DNA of 64,000 bases from JAPOXR01 sp965221815 (GCA_965221815.1 OZ244915.1:3286001-3350000); one strand, 5' to 3'. Positions 17,883 through 27,442 are shown, counted from the stretch's first letter. Notes: a model not told the origin generated them from the sequence alone. Program-made: numbers and translations.

Positions 17883-18960
17883 GCCCCCCCCCCCCGGTCT
17901 CGCTGGGAAGGAGGACGGGCCCTTTTGCAGCAAAGGACATATACAGACTTGTGCCGACCTCCAGCGGTTTATCAACGTCATCTTTTACGGCAAAGACTTG
18001 TCCAAACTTACCCTCCAAGGTATATTCCATGCGGACGCCAACGTAGGTCGCCTTGGTGACAGTCGCGGGGACGCCTGTATCGTTGTCGAGAATAATTCGT
18101 GAAGGACGTACAGCAAGCGTGGCTGGACCCGGAGATAATCCTCGTGCTGGCAGCTGGAGTCGGTAGCCTTCGATTTCGATCGTCGCGTCTTCGGCGTTAA
18201 GGGCGATAACCTGACACGCAATGAGATTTGCCTCTCCAATGAAGTCGGCAACAAAGCGGTCGTTGGGGGAATCATAAAGTTCACGCGGCGTACCGATCTG
18301 CGCGATAGCCGCATTGCGCATGACGACGATTTCATCAGAAACCGCAAGGGCCTCCTCCTGATCGTGGGTGACATAGACGACTGTCAGGCCGAGTTTCTGC
18401 TGGATCGCACGAATATCCTCACGTACCTGCCGACGCAATTTGGCGTCCAGATTCGAAAGGGGCTCGTCAAATAACAGAACCTGGGGCTCGAGCACCAACG
18501 CGCGTGCAACTGCAACGCGTTGCTGCTGGCCTCCAGACAGCTCGGATGGTAGCCGCCCATGGAAACCTTCAAGACCCACCAGTTCCAACCCCTGTAACGC
18601 ACGAGAACGGGCATCACTCTTGCCAAAACCTGAGAAAGTCAGGCCATACATGACATTCTCGAGCACACTCATATGGGGAAAGAGAGCATAGGACTGGAAC
18701 ACCATTGACACGTCACGATCGGTTGCCGGTAGCGTCGTGACATCCGTATCGCCAATGATGATCCGGCCCGAGCTGGCCATTTCCAAACCGGCGATCATCC
18801 TGAGCGTTGTGGTCTTTCCACAACCCGAAGGGCCGAGGAGAGTCACAAGTTTACCGGCGTCGACCGCGAGGTCGATATTGTCGACAGCAACGACATCTCT
18901 GCCAAATCTCTTGGAAACGCCCTCGAAACGGATAGGTGCGGCTTGGGATGCAATACTCAT
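17869..18960 (-). CDS. Ferric-iron-type ABC importer ATPase
   Basis: A 363-residue ATP-binding subunit of the FbpC/AfuC/PotA type. Walker A GPSGCGKTT near residue 40, signature LSGGQQQRVA, Walker B LLFDEPLSNLD, H-loop VTHDQEEAL and a C-terminal TOBE-like domain. It is the last gene of a three-gene operon (binding protein, permease, ATPase). The final codons lie on a 12-base homopolymer. The iron substrate is inferred from the partners. Confidence 0.9.
   Translation of the reverse strand: MSIASQAAPIRFEGVSKRFGRDVVAVDNIDLAVDAGKLVTLLGPSGCGKTTTLRMIAGLEMASSGRIIIGDTDVTTLPATDRDVSMVFQSYALFPHMSVLENVMYGLTFSGFGKSDARSRALQGLELVGLEGFHGRLPSELSGGQQQRVAVARALVLEPQVLLFDEPLSNLDAKLRRQVREDIRAIQQKLGLTVVYVTHDQEEALAVSDEIVVMRNAAIAQIGTPRELYDSPNDRFVADFIGEANLIACQVIALNAEDATIEIEGYRLQLPARGLSPGPATLAVRPSRIILDNDTGVPATVTKATYVGVRMEYTLEGKFGQVFAVKDDVDKPLEVGTSLYMSFAAKGPVLLPSETGGGGLPTF
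17884..17895. repeat. 12-bp C homopolymer at the 3' end of the ABC ATPase gene
   Basis: Twelve C on the plus strand encode the GGGG of the last nine residues of the ATPase. With 12 the protein ends TGGGGLPTF; 11 would give TGGGGSPPFSKG; 13 would extend it to end RADFVVLG. Length changes thus only alter the tail. Confidence 0.65.
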
Positions 18961-18972
18961 TTCACACTCTCC

Positions 18973-21186
18973 TCAAAGACCGGGTGCTGCTGGTGTCATT
19001 CTGCGTCCTGTTCGGGTGCGCCCGACAATGATCTGCATCAGTGCAACGGCAGAGAGCATGACGAAGATGAGTGCAGTCGAGTAGGCAATTGCGAGTCCGT
19101 AGTCGTTATTCTCGACTCGTCCAATGATATAGCTGGTGGCCATGTCGTACTCTGCCGATACCAGAAAGATGACTGCCGAGATTGCGGTCATGGCACGCAC
19201 AAAAGAATAGACGAGTGCAGCGAGAATTGCAGGCCGCAGAAGTGGAAGGATTACCCGGCGGAATGTTTGCCACGAGTTGGCGCCGAGAGTCAGTGAGCTT
19301 TCGTCCAGCGATTTGTCGAGTTGAGACATGGAAGCGATACCGGCGCGTACACCAACCGGCATATTGCGAAAGATGAAGCTGACGACAAGGATGATGCCCG
19401 TTCCGGTGATCTCGATCGGTGGTACGTTAAAAGCCAGTATATAACTGACGCCGATAACGGTTCCGGGAATTGCAAAGGACAGCATAGTGCCGAACTCGAA
19501 TGCGCTTTTTCCCACAAATTTCTGCCGAGTCAGCAGATAAGCCGTCACCAATCCAACGGCTCCCGTCAAGGGTGCGGCAATTGCTGCAATGGTGATCGTA
19601 GTCCAGAAACTGTCCCAGGCAGCACCCGTCCAACGGATTCCCTCTTCTTCGATCCGTATCGAGAACGCGGTAACGTAATGCTTGAAGGTCAGCGAATTGT
19701 TGACTCCCCAAAGTTCAACGATGCTGCCATAAACAATCATGCCGTAGACCGTTGCCGTGAAGACCGCCCAGGTCAGTGCCACAAACATGACCGGGATTGC
19801 GAGCCCGTTTGGCATCATTGGATGCATGCCTGCATCGCCTTTCCCAGATACGGTCGTATAGCTTTTCTTCCCAAGCCAGGCCCTTTGCGCGAAGAAAGCG
19901 GATAAGGTGAAGAACAGGAGGACTATGGCAAGGACCGCTGCGCGGCCCTGATCGTATTGCGCACCGACAATGGCAAAGAAAATCTCTGTCGAGAGAACAT
20001 CGAAGTTGCCACCCAAAACAAGTGGATTGCCAAAATCGGCCATGCTTTCGATGAAGCCCAACAGGAATGCGTTGGCCAGTCCAGGGCGCATCAGTGGCAA
20101 CGATACCGTACGAAATGTTTGCCAGCGGTTGGCACGCAGAGTCTGTGAAGCTTCTTCCATGGACGGTGAAACGCCCTCGACCACACCGATCAGAACAAGG
20201 AAGGCAATAGGCGTGAATGCCAGTGTTTGCGCGATCAGTACACCCGGCATACCGTAGAGCCATCGCGTGGGCTGCGTCCCAAAGAGGTCGGCAAAAAAGA
20301 CGGTCACGGAACCGGAAAGGCCGAAAAGCAGGATCAGCGCGAGACCAATTACGAAAGGCGGTGTGATGATCGGGAGCACGGTCAGCGCACGAAGCATGCG
20401 TTTCCAGCGAAAGCCGGAGCGAGTCACAATGAGGGCAAAAGCGAGGCCGAGCACAGTCGTGATGAAGCCAACAGCGACAGCAAGGAAAAGTGAATTCAGT
20501 GCTGCTCCGCATCGTGAACCAGTCAAGCAACCTATCCCCCATAAGCGATCGTCGAAGAACTTGCCGAAGAATGCCAGAACTGAATATGTACCTTCGTCGG
20601 TCACAAATGCTGAGAACAGCATATTGGCGATGGGAAAGAACACGAAGGTGGTGACGATGGCGACGACACCACCAATTGCCCCGACCACGAAGACGTCACC
20701 GTTGATTGCACCCCGCGCAGCGATGCCTTGAGTGAACAGAAAAAGAAAAGCCGCCCCGCAAATCAATGCGCCGAATCCCATCCCGTACTGACGGTCGTCC
20801 AGCGCACCAAACACCGCATTCATCCATTGAAAATTGAAACCGCGGATCCCGATGGAAAATCCCTGGATTATCAACCAGCTAATTCCAAACGCCCCTGCGG
20901 CAGTCAGAATGCGGAAATAGGTGGGGTCTGATTTCGATCGTCCGAGCGCCAGGAGCGGCAGGGCGAGGGCGATCGGCAAGGGAGACAACCACAGCTTCTC
21001 GCCTTGTCCAATCAGGAAGACAGCCGGAGAATAATCCGGTTCAAAGGGGTAGCCGTCGACCAGCCATTCAAACGAGAAAAAACCGCTCTCGGTTCCGTAC
21101 CAGGGAAAGAGAAGGAAGCCGACCCACCCGGCGATGATCCAGAAGATCAGTACCGGATGGGTCGGTGATGCCATCGTGGACGCCAC
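18973..21186 (-). CDS. Double-length FbpB-type ABC permease
   Basis: A 737-residue inner-membrane permease with two copies of the transport domain. Each half has its own EAA-type coupling loop: EEASQTLRANRWQTFRTV and DESSLTLGANSWQTFRRV. It is therefore a natural fusion of the two permease subunits. The GTG at 21186 follows the binding-protein stop directly (TAAGTG); an ATG four codons later is an alternative and neither has a strong ribosome site. The class fits iron(III) or related cation import. Confidence 0.88.
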   Translation of the reverse strand: MASTMASPTHPVLIFWIIAGWVGFLLFPWYGTESGFFSFEWLVDGYPFEPDYSPAVFLIGQGEKLWLSPLPIALALPLLALGRSKSDPTYFRILTAAGAFGISWLIIQGFSIGIRGFNFQWMNAVFGALDDRQYGMGFGALICGAAFLFLFTQGIAARGAINGDVFVVGAIGGVVAIVTTFVFFPIANMLFSAFVTDEGTYSVLAFFGKFFDDRLWGIGCLTGSRCGAALNSLFLAVAVGFITTVLGLAFALIVTRSGFRWKRMLRALTVLPIITPPFVIGLALILLFGLSGSVTVFFADLFGTQPTRWLYGMPGVLIAQTLAFTPIAFLVLIGVVEGVSPSMEEASQTLRANRWQTFRTVSLPLMRPGLANAFLLGFIESMADFGNPLVLGGNFDVLSTEIFFAIVGAQYDQGRAAVLAIVLLFFTLSAFFAQRAWLGKKSYTTVSGKGDAGMHPMMPNGLAIPVMFVALTWAVFTATVYGMIVYGSIVELWGVNNSLTFKHYVTAFSIRIEEEGIRWTGAAWDSFWTTITIAAIAAPLTGAVGLVTAYLLTRQKFVGKSAFEFGTMLSFAIPGTVIGVSYILAFNVPPIEITGTGIILVVSFIFRNMPVGVRAGIASMSQLDKSLDESSLTLGANSWQTFRRVILPLLRPAILAALVYSFVRAMTAISAVIFLVSAEYDMATSYIIGRVENNDYGLAIAYSTALIFVMLSAVALMQIIVGRTRTGRRMTPAAPGL

Positions 21187-22212
21187 TTATTGCTGCAGGG
21201 TTGACACCTCTTCATCCCATTTCTGTAGCAGGCGTTTGCGCTCAGCTGATGAGCCATATTTCTGGAAATCATAATCAATCAGCTTGATCATGCTCATATC
21301 AGGAGCATTCTCTGAGGTCTCCGCGTTCCTGTTCGACGGGACTTGGAATGCATTCACCTGCAGCGCAAGATTTTGTGCTTCGGCGGTGAGTGCCCAATCA
21401 TAGAACATTTTGGCCTCTTCCAGATTGCGGGCGCCATCGATGATTGACATCGAACCCACCTCGTAACCGGTCCCCTCGCATGGGGCCACGACTTCGATCG
21501 GGAATCCGGAAACGGCCTGGTTCACCGCATCATGCATGAAGACGATACCGATGGTGTTCTCACCACGACCTGCTGCCTTGATCGGTGCCGAGCCAGATTT
21601 TGTATACTGGTTGATATTGGCGTGCAATCCCTTCATGAACTCGAACCCGCCATCTTCGCCAAAAATCTGGACCATTGAGGCCAGGGTTGTATAGGCAGTC
21701 CCCGATGAATTCGGGTTCGCCATCTGGACATGCCCTTTATATTCCGGCTTGAGCAAGTCTTTCCAACAGGACGGTTCAGGCAGGTTGTTTGCGGCCAGAA
21801 GTTCGGAATTATAGCCGTAGCCGAGGGCTCCGGAATAGATGCCGATAGTCTTGTTGTCGGCACTTTCGGCCTGGGTAATCGCCCAGTCATGCAATTGATC
21901 GCGCATGGGCGACATGTATTCCATTGTCAGGCCTTCCTCTGCGGCTTGCAGATGCGGATCGCCTGTTCCACCCCACCAGATGTCGCCCTTGGGGTTGGAG
22001 GATTCTGCACGGATCTGCGCGAATGTCTCGCCCGAGGACTTTCGGGTCATATTCACATCAATGCCCGTCGCTTCCTCGAAGCTCCGCGCCATCAACTGAC
22101 ACCATTCTTCCTGTGAAGAACAGTAATAGTTCAACTTGTCGGCATGAGATTCTGATACTGTCGCGGCAAGGGCCACCAACGATCCCGCCAGTGTGGCTGT
22201 CATCCTCTTCAT
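21187..22212 (-). CDS. Periplasmic iron(III)-type substrate-binding protein
   Basis: A 341-residue binding protein with a signal peptide (ending near SESHA-DKL) and an AAAGGAG ribosome site. The mature start LNYYCSSQEEWCQLMARSFE is the FbpA/AfuA-like pattern. GDIWWGGTGDPH, IYSGALGYGYN and PNSSGTAYTTLA line the ligand cleft in relatives. First gene of the operon. The ligand could be ferric iron or another small ligand such as a phosphonate; iron is the most likely by family. Confidence 0.85.
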   Translation of the reverse strand: MKRMTATLAGSLVALAATVSESHADKLNYYCSSQEEWCQLMARSFEEATGIDVNMTRKSSGETFAQIRAESSNPKGDIWWGGTGDPHLQAAEEGLTMEYMSPMRDQLHDWAITQAESADNKTIGIYSGALGYGYNSELLAANNLPEPSCWKDLLKPEYKGHVQMANPNSSGTAYTTLASMVQIFGEDGGFEFMKGLHANINQYTKSGSAPIKAAGRGENTIGIVFMHDAVNQAVSGFPIEVVAPCEGTGYEVGSMSIIDGARNLEEAKMFYDWALTAEAQNLALQVNAFQVPSNRNAETSENAPDMSMIKLIDYDFQKYGSSAERKRLLQKWDEEVSTLQQ

Positions 22213-22412
22213 TTTTTTCTCCTTTCGTGGTCATATGCGATTGTCGGCGAGGCCTTACACATGTCCTCCAACCTCGTCAGCAACATCCCGGCGACAATCG
22301 TTAATCCCTAATTTATGGGAATTCCACCATATTTTGTGCATCTGGAATGATATCGGCGCAATGACTTTGAAGCCTGAATTGTCCGATTCAATGAGAATAT
22401 TGTGTGCAATGA

Positions 22413-22489
22413 TGGCGGCCCCGACAGGATTCGAACCTGTGACCTACCGCTTAGGAGGCGGTCGCTCTATCCTGCTGAGCTACGGGGCC
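22413..22489 (-). tRNA. tRNA-Arg (CCT)
   Basis: The 77-nt cloverleaf on the minus strand runs from GGCCCCGTAGCTCAG to an encoded CCA. The 7-bp acceptor stem pairs perfectly. The anticodon loop CTCCTAA gives anticodon CCT, reading AGG. Confidence 0.95.
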
Positions 22490-22630
22490 TTCAATCGCAA
22501 TGTTTCGGCCGATATGGATCATATGCCATGCGCCACTTGGGCGTTGAGATTCCGACTGTGTCGCCGATGACAAGAGAATCAACGTTTCATTATCGCCAAG
22601 ATTCGGCTACCGATATAGTCCCAGAAATTG

Positions 22631-24340
22631 TCAGGCCGCTTCCTTCACGAGGGCATCCTGCACCATTTTTTCAGTTTTGCCGAGATAAGAGGTGATTTCT
22701 GCAATCGCATAACCGGCACCAGCAAGGTGGCGAATAACTGCCTGATGCGTGCGGTAGCGTTCATACAATGCTGTGACATCCTCGGCCCAAATTCCCGTGC
22801 GCTGCTTGGTGCGTTCAATATCGGCCTGTGCCATCTGCTGAAATTCAGCCCCGACCGATGGACGCTGATACAATTCACTCATTGGAATTGATTTGCCGTC
22901 CCTTTGCACAATACGGACATGATCACGACTCATCAATCGGGGACGCACCACACCACAAGAGTGAGAGATGACCTGCACTTCATGAACGATGTTCTTGCAA
23001 TAGTTGGCGACTTTCACTGCCTTGTCGGCTGGGTTGAGCCCCTTTTGCAGACGGGGGTTGTGGGTGGTGATTCCGGTCGGGCAGGTATTCTTGTTGCATT
23101 TTAACGATTGAATACAACCGAGCGAAAACATGAATCCTCGAGCAGATGTTACAAAGTCGGCGCCTGTGGCAATGGCCCAAGCGACCTCCGAAGGGGTGAC
23201 GAGTTTTCCTGAAGCGATGAGTTTGATGCGATGCCGTAAGGCAAATCTATGGAGGACATCAGAAGTTTGTGGGAGTGACTCCTTGATCGGAAGACCGACA
23301 TTATCCATCAAGGGCATCGGTGCCGCTCCTGTCCCGCCGTCGCCACTATCGACGGTGATGAAATCAGGTGCGTGTTCGATGCCGCGTGCATAGACTTCTT
23401 GACACATGTCTTCCAGCCACCCGAAATTGCCGAACACAGATTTAAATCCCACGGGTTTGCCGGTGACCGAACGGATATGAGAGATCATGTCAAGAAGATC
23501 TGAAATGCCGCCCACTTCCGGGTGGCGATTTGGAGATATGGAATCCTGCCCAACTGGAATGCCACGGATTTTCGCGATTTCCTCGGTCACTTTCGTGCCC
23601 GGCAGGATACCGCCTTTCCCCGGTTTGGCGCCCTGACTCAGCTTGAGTTCAAACATGCGCACGCGTTCGTGGGATGCCACCTCGCACAGTTTCTCATCCG
23701 AGAGATGACCGGCTTCATCGCGCACGCCATATTTGGCGGTACCGATTTGAAAAACGATATCGCAGTTGCCGGAAAGATGGTGGGCGGAAAGTCCGCCCTC
23801 ACCTGTATTGTACCAACATCCGGCCAGTGCCGCACCATGTGAGAGAGCACGCACCGCTGGCGTCGACAACGCACCATAGCTCATTCCTGAAATGTTGAAG
23901 AATGAAGGGGCATTATACGGCATTCGACAATGAGGTCCGATCTGCATGGGAATCATGTCCACGGCGTCTTTATCGAGCGTCGGAAACGGGTAATTGACAA
24001 AGATTGCAGTGCCGGGAGGTGAGAGATTCTTGGTCGAACCGAAGGCAACTGTATTGTCATGATTTCCGGTGGCACGATGGACCCATTCGCGCTCAGCCCG
24101 ATTGAACGGCATCTCTTCGCGATCCATTGCAAAAAAATACTGCCGGAAAAACTCTCCGAGCATGGTGAACAAGTAGCGGAAACGCCCCAGGACAGGATAA
24201 TTTCGCCGCACCGCGTCCTTGGTCTGGCTGACATCAAGGAAAAACAGCACCACGATGCCGGCAGCTGCCAGTCCGGTGCAAAATATGAAGAAAGCAGACA
24301 GAATCTGCAGACTGGTGATCAGGAAATTTTCAACCAGCAT
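22631..24340 (-). CDS. FMN-binding glutamate synthase-family protein (GltB2-like)
   Basis: A 569-residue protein with one or two N-terminal membrane helices, then the glutamate synthase FMN barrel: SFFNISGMSYGALS, EGGLSAHHL, QGAKPGKGGILPG, DSGDGGTGAAP. The 3Fe-4S-type Cys cluster CIQSLKCNKNTCPTGITTH follows. No glutaminase domain is present, so it is a stand-alone synthase-like flavoprotein anchored to the membrane; its true substrate is not known. I chose the ATG at 24340 (MLVENFLITS) with GGGAAG upstream; an earlier start would add 29 residues of doubtful sequence. Confidence 0.85.
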   Translation of the reverse strand: MLVENFLITSLQILSAFFIFCTGLAAAGIVVLFFLDVSQTKDAVRRNYPVLGRFRYLFTMLGEFFRQYFFAMDREEMPFNRAEREWVHRATGNHDNTVAFGSTKNLSPPGTAIFVNYPFPTLDKDAVDMIPMQIGPHCRMPYNAPSFFNISGMSYGALSTPAVRALSHGAALAGCWYNTGEGGLSAHHLSGNCDIVFQIGTAKYGVRDEAGHLSDEKLCEVASHERVRMFELKLSQGAKPGKGGILPGTKVTEEIAKIRGIPVGQDSISPNRHPEVGGISDLLDMISHIRSVTGKPVGFKSVFGNFGWLEDMCQEVYARGIEHAPDFITVDSGDGGTGAAPMPLMDNVGLPIKESLPQTSDVLHRFALRHRIKLIASGKLVTPSEVAWAIATGADFVTSARGFMFSLGCIQSLKCNKNTCPTGITTHNPRLQKGLNPADKAVKVANYCKNIVHEVQVISHSCGVVRPRLMSRDHVRIVQRDGKSIPMSELYQRPSVGAEFQQMAQADIERTKQRTGIWAEDVTALYERYRTHQAVIRHLAGAGYAIAEITSYLGKTEKMVQDALVKEAA

Positions 24341-24497
24341 GATACAATTCTTCCCATTTGTTGCGGTGCCGAACAGTCGGACAGTCTGCAAGAGAGTCCA
24401 TGACAAGTCCAACCTTCTCAAGGGCACCTTGCAGTTCGTTTATATGAAAAGAATCGTTATTTGGCGAAAAAAATCGACAATCAGTTGAGAAAATCAG

Positions 24498-24713
24498 TTG
24501 AATGGTACGCCGCCGACAGACGCGCTGGATGCTCACGAATTGATATCACGCGCCACGCGAAAGTTTCAGCATTTCTTTTCATGTTCCGACCGTATGTTCC
24601 TGATCACTCCATTGCTGACCCTCTGCGCGGCGATGTCAGGATGGATCATGCTGTCTGTTATCGGCGCTGAGCAATTGAAATATCCTTACATGGGGAGTGA
24701 ATATTGGATATAG
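24498..24713 (+). CDS. Possible small membrane protein
   Basis: A 71-codon frame with one likely membrane helix (MFLITPLLTLCAAMSGWIML). The ribosome site is weak and I recognise no family. It could equally be a chance frame in the gltB2-gcdH gap. Confidence 0.25.
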   Translation: MNGTPPTDALDAHELISRATRKFQHFFSCSDRMFLITPLLTLCAAMSGWIMLSVIGAEQLKYPYMGSEYWI

Positions 24714-24816
24714 AAAGACGCTGTTCATGGCTCACGCCGGGTCGGGCAACGCGTTGCCTTGGAGATCCGGCTCTTGAAACTTCTGTCTTTGGCGTTGAAT
24801 TGATTTGGAGTTCAGC

Positions 24817-26046
24817 ATGCTCAAACTAACCGATCGACCCGACCTTGAGCCAAAATCACGCCCTGTACCCGGCCCATTTGATTGGACGGATCCGTTGAGC
24901 CTTGATGCGGATCTGACTGACGAGGAGCGACTGGTTCGCGATTCAGCGCATGATTATGCGCAGGCAAGACTGATGCCAGGAATTGTGGAGGCCTATGCGC
25001 AAGAGCGCACGGATCGCGAAATTTTCTTGGAAATGGGTGCGCTCGGCCTGTTGGGTGCGACGATCCCTGAATCATACGGCGGTGCCGAAGTCTCCTATGT
25101 CTCCTATGGATTGATTGCCCGCGAGATCGAACGGGTTGATTCAGGGTATCGTTCCATGATGTCTGTTCAGTCAAGCCTCGTGATGTATCCGATCTACGCA
25201 TATGGTAGCGACGACCAGCGCACGAGATATCTCCCGAGTCTGGCGGCGGGGGAACGCGTTGGATGTTTCGGACTCACCGAGCCCAATGCGGGTTCTGATC
25301 CCGGTAATATGTCGACGGTGGCCAAGAAAACGCATCACGGCTATCTCCTGAATGGGACAAAGACATGGATTACGAATGCACCGATCGCCGATATATTTGT
25401 TGTTTGGGCGCGGTGTCCTGACCGATCCGGAGACATAAACGGGTTCATTCTCGAAAAAGATATGGAGGGCCTCACTGCCAACAAGATCGAAGGAAAAATG
25501 AGCTTGAGGGCATCAATCACTGGCGAAATCGTGATGGATGACGTCTTCGTACCCGAGGAGAATCATTTGCCATACGCGTACGGAATGAAAGCCCCCTTCG
25601 GTTGTCTCAACCGAGCCCGATACGGCATTGCATGGGGAGTTATGGGTGCCGCAGAGGACTGTTTTCATCGTGCAAGACAATATGGGCTCGACCGAAAGCA
25701 GTTTGGCCGGCCACTCGCACAAACACAGCTTTTTCAAAAGAAGTTGGCCGATATGGAGACTGAAATCACCTTGGGACTGGCCGCATCGCTGCGTGCCGGG
25801 CGACTTCTTGAGTCAGGCAAACTGGCACCTGAATCGATTAGTCTGCTGAAACGCAACAATACCGGAAAGGCTTTGGAGATTGCCCGCACGGCGCGCGACA
25901 TGCATGGCGGAAACGGCATCTCGGAGGAATTTCATATCATGCGTCACGCGGTCAATCTCGAGACAGTGAATACCTATGAGGGCACGCATGATGTCCACGC
26001 ACTGATCTTGGGTCGCGCAATTACCGGACTGTCGGCTTTCTGCTGA
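24817..26046 (+). CDS. gcdH: Glutaryl-CoA dehydrogenase
   Basis: A 409-residue acyl-CoA dehydrogenase with FAD. The ATG at 24817 has GGAG six bases upstream; a TTG four codons earlier is unlikely. The sequence FGLTEPNAGSDPGNM, KTWITNAPIADIFVVWAR and the catalytic-Glu region ETVNTYEGTHDVHALILGRAI identify the glutaryl-CoA branch. It converts glutaryl-CoA to crotonyl-CoA plus CO2 in lysine and tryptophan breakdown. It stands alone, and an inverted-repeat hairpin follows its stop. Confidence 0.93.
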   Translation: MLKLTDRPDLEPKSRPVPGPFDWTDPLSLDADLTDEERLVRDSAHDYAQARLMPGIVEAYAQERTDREIFLEMGALGLLGATIPESYGGAEVSYVSYGLIAREIERVDSGYRSMMSVQSSLVMYPIYAYGSDDQRTRYLPSLAAGERVGCFGLTEPNAGSDPGNMSTVAKKTHHGYLLNGTKTWITNAPIADIFVVWARCPDRSGDINGFILEKDMEGLTANKIEGKMSLRASITGEIVMDDVFVPEENHLPYAYGMKAPFGCLNRARYGIAWGVMGAAEDCFHRARQYGLDRKQFGRPLAQTQLFQKKLADMETEITLGLAASLRAGRLLESGKLAPESISLLKRNNTGKALEIARTARDMHGGNGISEEFHIMRHAVNLETVNTYEGTHDVHALILGRAITGLSAFC

Positions 26047-26051
26047 ACTGA

Positions 26052-26093
26052 GAGAGTCCCGCAAAGTGTGGGGTCATGAGTTGCGGGATCTCA
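26052..26093. repeat. Short inverted-repeat element (family A), internally deleted
   Basis: GAGAGTCCCGCAAAGTGTGG followed after a short loop by TTGCGGGATCTC. It is one end of family A (see 28594-28687) joined to a short opposite end. As RNA it would form a hairpin just after the gcdH stop and may serve as its terminator. Confidence 0.6.
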
Positions 26094-26163
26094 TTTCAGA
26101 CACATGTGTGGTGTGACTTTCAGCGCTCAATGGCGTGGTTTCTTTGGCGTTATGTGGCGTCTG

Positions 26164-26412
26164 TTACGTGGTTCCAATGACGAGAGTGGATCTGGCGGCT
26201 TCAACCACGTCATCGGTAACGCGGGTCATCTCGTTGATTTTGAGACTGCGTACGATCTGGACAAAGAGGTGATGCAGGAGCCTGAAGTTGCCGCCGGTGA
26301 TGCGTGCGATTGAGGCGATGGCCTGGTGGTCGGTGAAGTCGGCGTCATCGCGTTGCAGGCCCAGCTTGCGCCAGTTGCGTGTCAAGACAAAGGTCAACTC
26401 GTCTCCTTTCAA
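26164..26412 (-). pseudogene. C-terminal part of a transposition AAA ATPase
   Basis: An 82-codon frame with ELTFVLTRNWRKLGL, DFTDHQAIASIARITGGNFR and DDVVEAARSTLVIG, the C-terminal lid region of TniB/IstB-like helper ATPases. Walker motifs are absent, so this is a remnant. Confidence 0.6.
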
Positions 26413-26485
26413 GGGGTGGTCATGATGGGCAAAACCAATCCGGCTGTAGAGTTGGGGGGTCGCGCTCCAGTCGTTTCTCCAGCCA

Positions 26486-26633
26486 GGGTTTCGCTGAGAA
26501 TCGTGTAAAAATACACCCCAAGGATTTCACCACAGGCGGTGATGTCCTGTGGTGTGCAGCTATATGGTGTTGATCCACAATTTGGCCCATTACGCACGAA
26601 GGGGGTCAAAAACGGCAAGATTTCAGTTGCGGG
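26486..26633 (+). repeat. IS-end-like repeat, copy 2
   Basis: Matches 13355-13430 at both ends (GGGTTTCGCTGAGAATCGTG and GGCCCATTACGCACGAAGGG) with about 70 extra bases in the middle. It ends 17 bases from the relE-like gene. Confidence 0.55.
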
Positions 26634-26649
26634 AGTGGGGCCGGGGCGA

Positions 26650-26928
26650 TCAGGTCAGTCGCGTATAGACATTGCGGCGGTGTGAGATCCGAACGATCAG
26701 GATTCGGGCCGCGGGGTCGTTGATCGCGGCCACAATGCGATAATCGCCCACGCGGTATCTCCAGAGATTGCGGTGTCTGGCCAGGGTCAGCGGGGCCCCG
26801 AAACGGCGGGGATCGGGCGCGGCAGCGAGACGCCCTTCCAGGAAATCGCGGATGCGGCGCTGGGCCTGGCGGTCCAGCTTACGGACGGATCTGTGCACGC
26901 TGGCCGCATAGTCAATCGTCCAGACCAC
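26650..26928 (-). CDS. RelE/ParE-type toxin
   Basis: A 92-residue basic protein (MVWTIDYAASVHRSVRKLDR, then LWRYRVGDYRIVAAINDP and ISHRRNVY). This is the RelE superfamily pattern: central YRVGDYR and C-terminal HRRxVY. RelE-type members cut mRNA at the ribosome; ParE-type inhibit gyrase. The sequence is nearer RelE. The start overlaps the antitoxin gene by 17 bases. Confidence 0.85.
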   Translation of the reverse strand: MVWTIDYAASVHRSVRKLDRQAQRRIRDFLEGRLAAAPDPRRFGAPLTLARHRNLWRYRVGDYRIVAAINDPAARILIVRISHRRNVYTRLT

Positions 26929-27130
26929 ACCACATATCGTCCGCGGTCAGAACCGTCTCCTCGCCCTGGCGAATCCGTTCCAGGACCCGGTCGCCCAGAT
27001 AGGCATCCTCCATGTCCGCGAGGGTCTCGATGATGGCTTGACGTGCGTAATGGCTCTTGGTGCGCCCGGTTTCCCGCGCCAGATAGTCAAGACGCGATTC
27101 AATGTCGGGCGGAAGGCGGATGGACAACAC
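26912..27130 (-). CDS. RelB/DinJ-like ribbon-helix-helix antitoxin
   Basis: A 72-residue protein with GTG start and AGGAGAG site. MLSIRLPPDIESRLDYLARE is a ribbon-helix-helix; the acidic C-terminal half would wrap the toxin. First gene of the relBE-like pair and probable autorepressor. Tandem GTATGACAT repeats lie 24 bases upstream. Confidence 0.85.
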   Translation of the reverse strand: MLSIRLPPDIESRLDYLARETGRTKSHYARQAIIETLADMEDAYLGDRVLERIRQGEETVLTADDMWCGLDD

Positions 27131-27153
27131 GGCACTCTCCTGATCTCCTCACC

Positions 27154-27171
27154 GTATGACATGTATGACAT
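27154..27171. promoter_or_regulatory. Tandem 9-bp repeat upstream of relB, possible operator
   Basis: GTATGACAT occurs twice head to tail at 27154-27162 and 27163-27171. Ribbon-helix-helix dimers often bind paired short repeats in their own promoter. The assignment is inference. Confidence 0.4.
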
Positions 27172-27442
27172 CGGCGGCGATCTGTCCAGAAGGTCCGTCA
27201 GTCGCGGGCGGGGTGTCTTTGGGGTCGACTCCAGATGAGGCGCTCCATTTTGCGATCCATGGACAAAAACACACGCCAACAACACAAAACAGCACCGCAG
27301 AACACACGGCCACACAATGACATATCCTGTGGGACTTTACGTACCTCTTATGAAGCCCCGTTTGTCAAGTCTTGGTGTGGCGCGTCAATCAAGCTGAGAA
27401 TTCACGACAATCAGGGTGAGAATCCTGGGGAGCGGCGGATGC

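Noticed and set aside
22421..22440. Stretch shared between tRNA-Arg and tRNA-Lys as a possible attachment repeat.
   Set aside because: It is only the conserved T-arm (GGATTCGAACCTGTGAC) common to many tRNAs.
23638..23877. Minus-strand 79-codon frame inside the GltB2 gene.
   Set aside because: Out-of-frame shadow of a well-supported gene.
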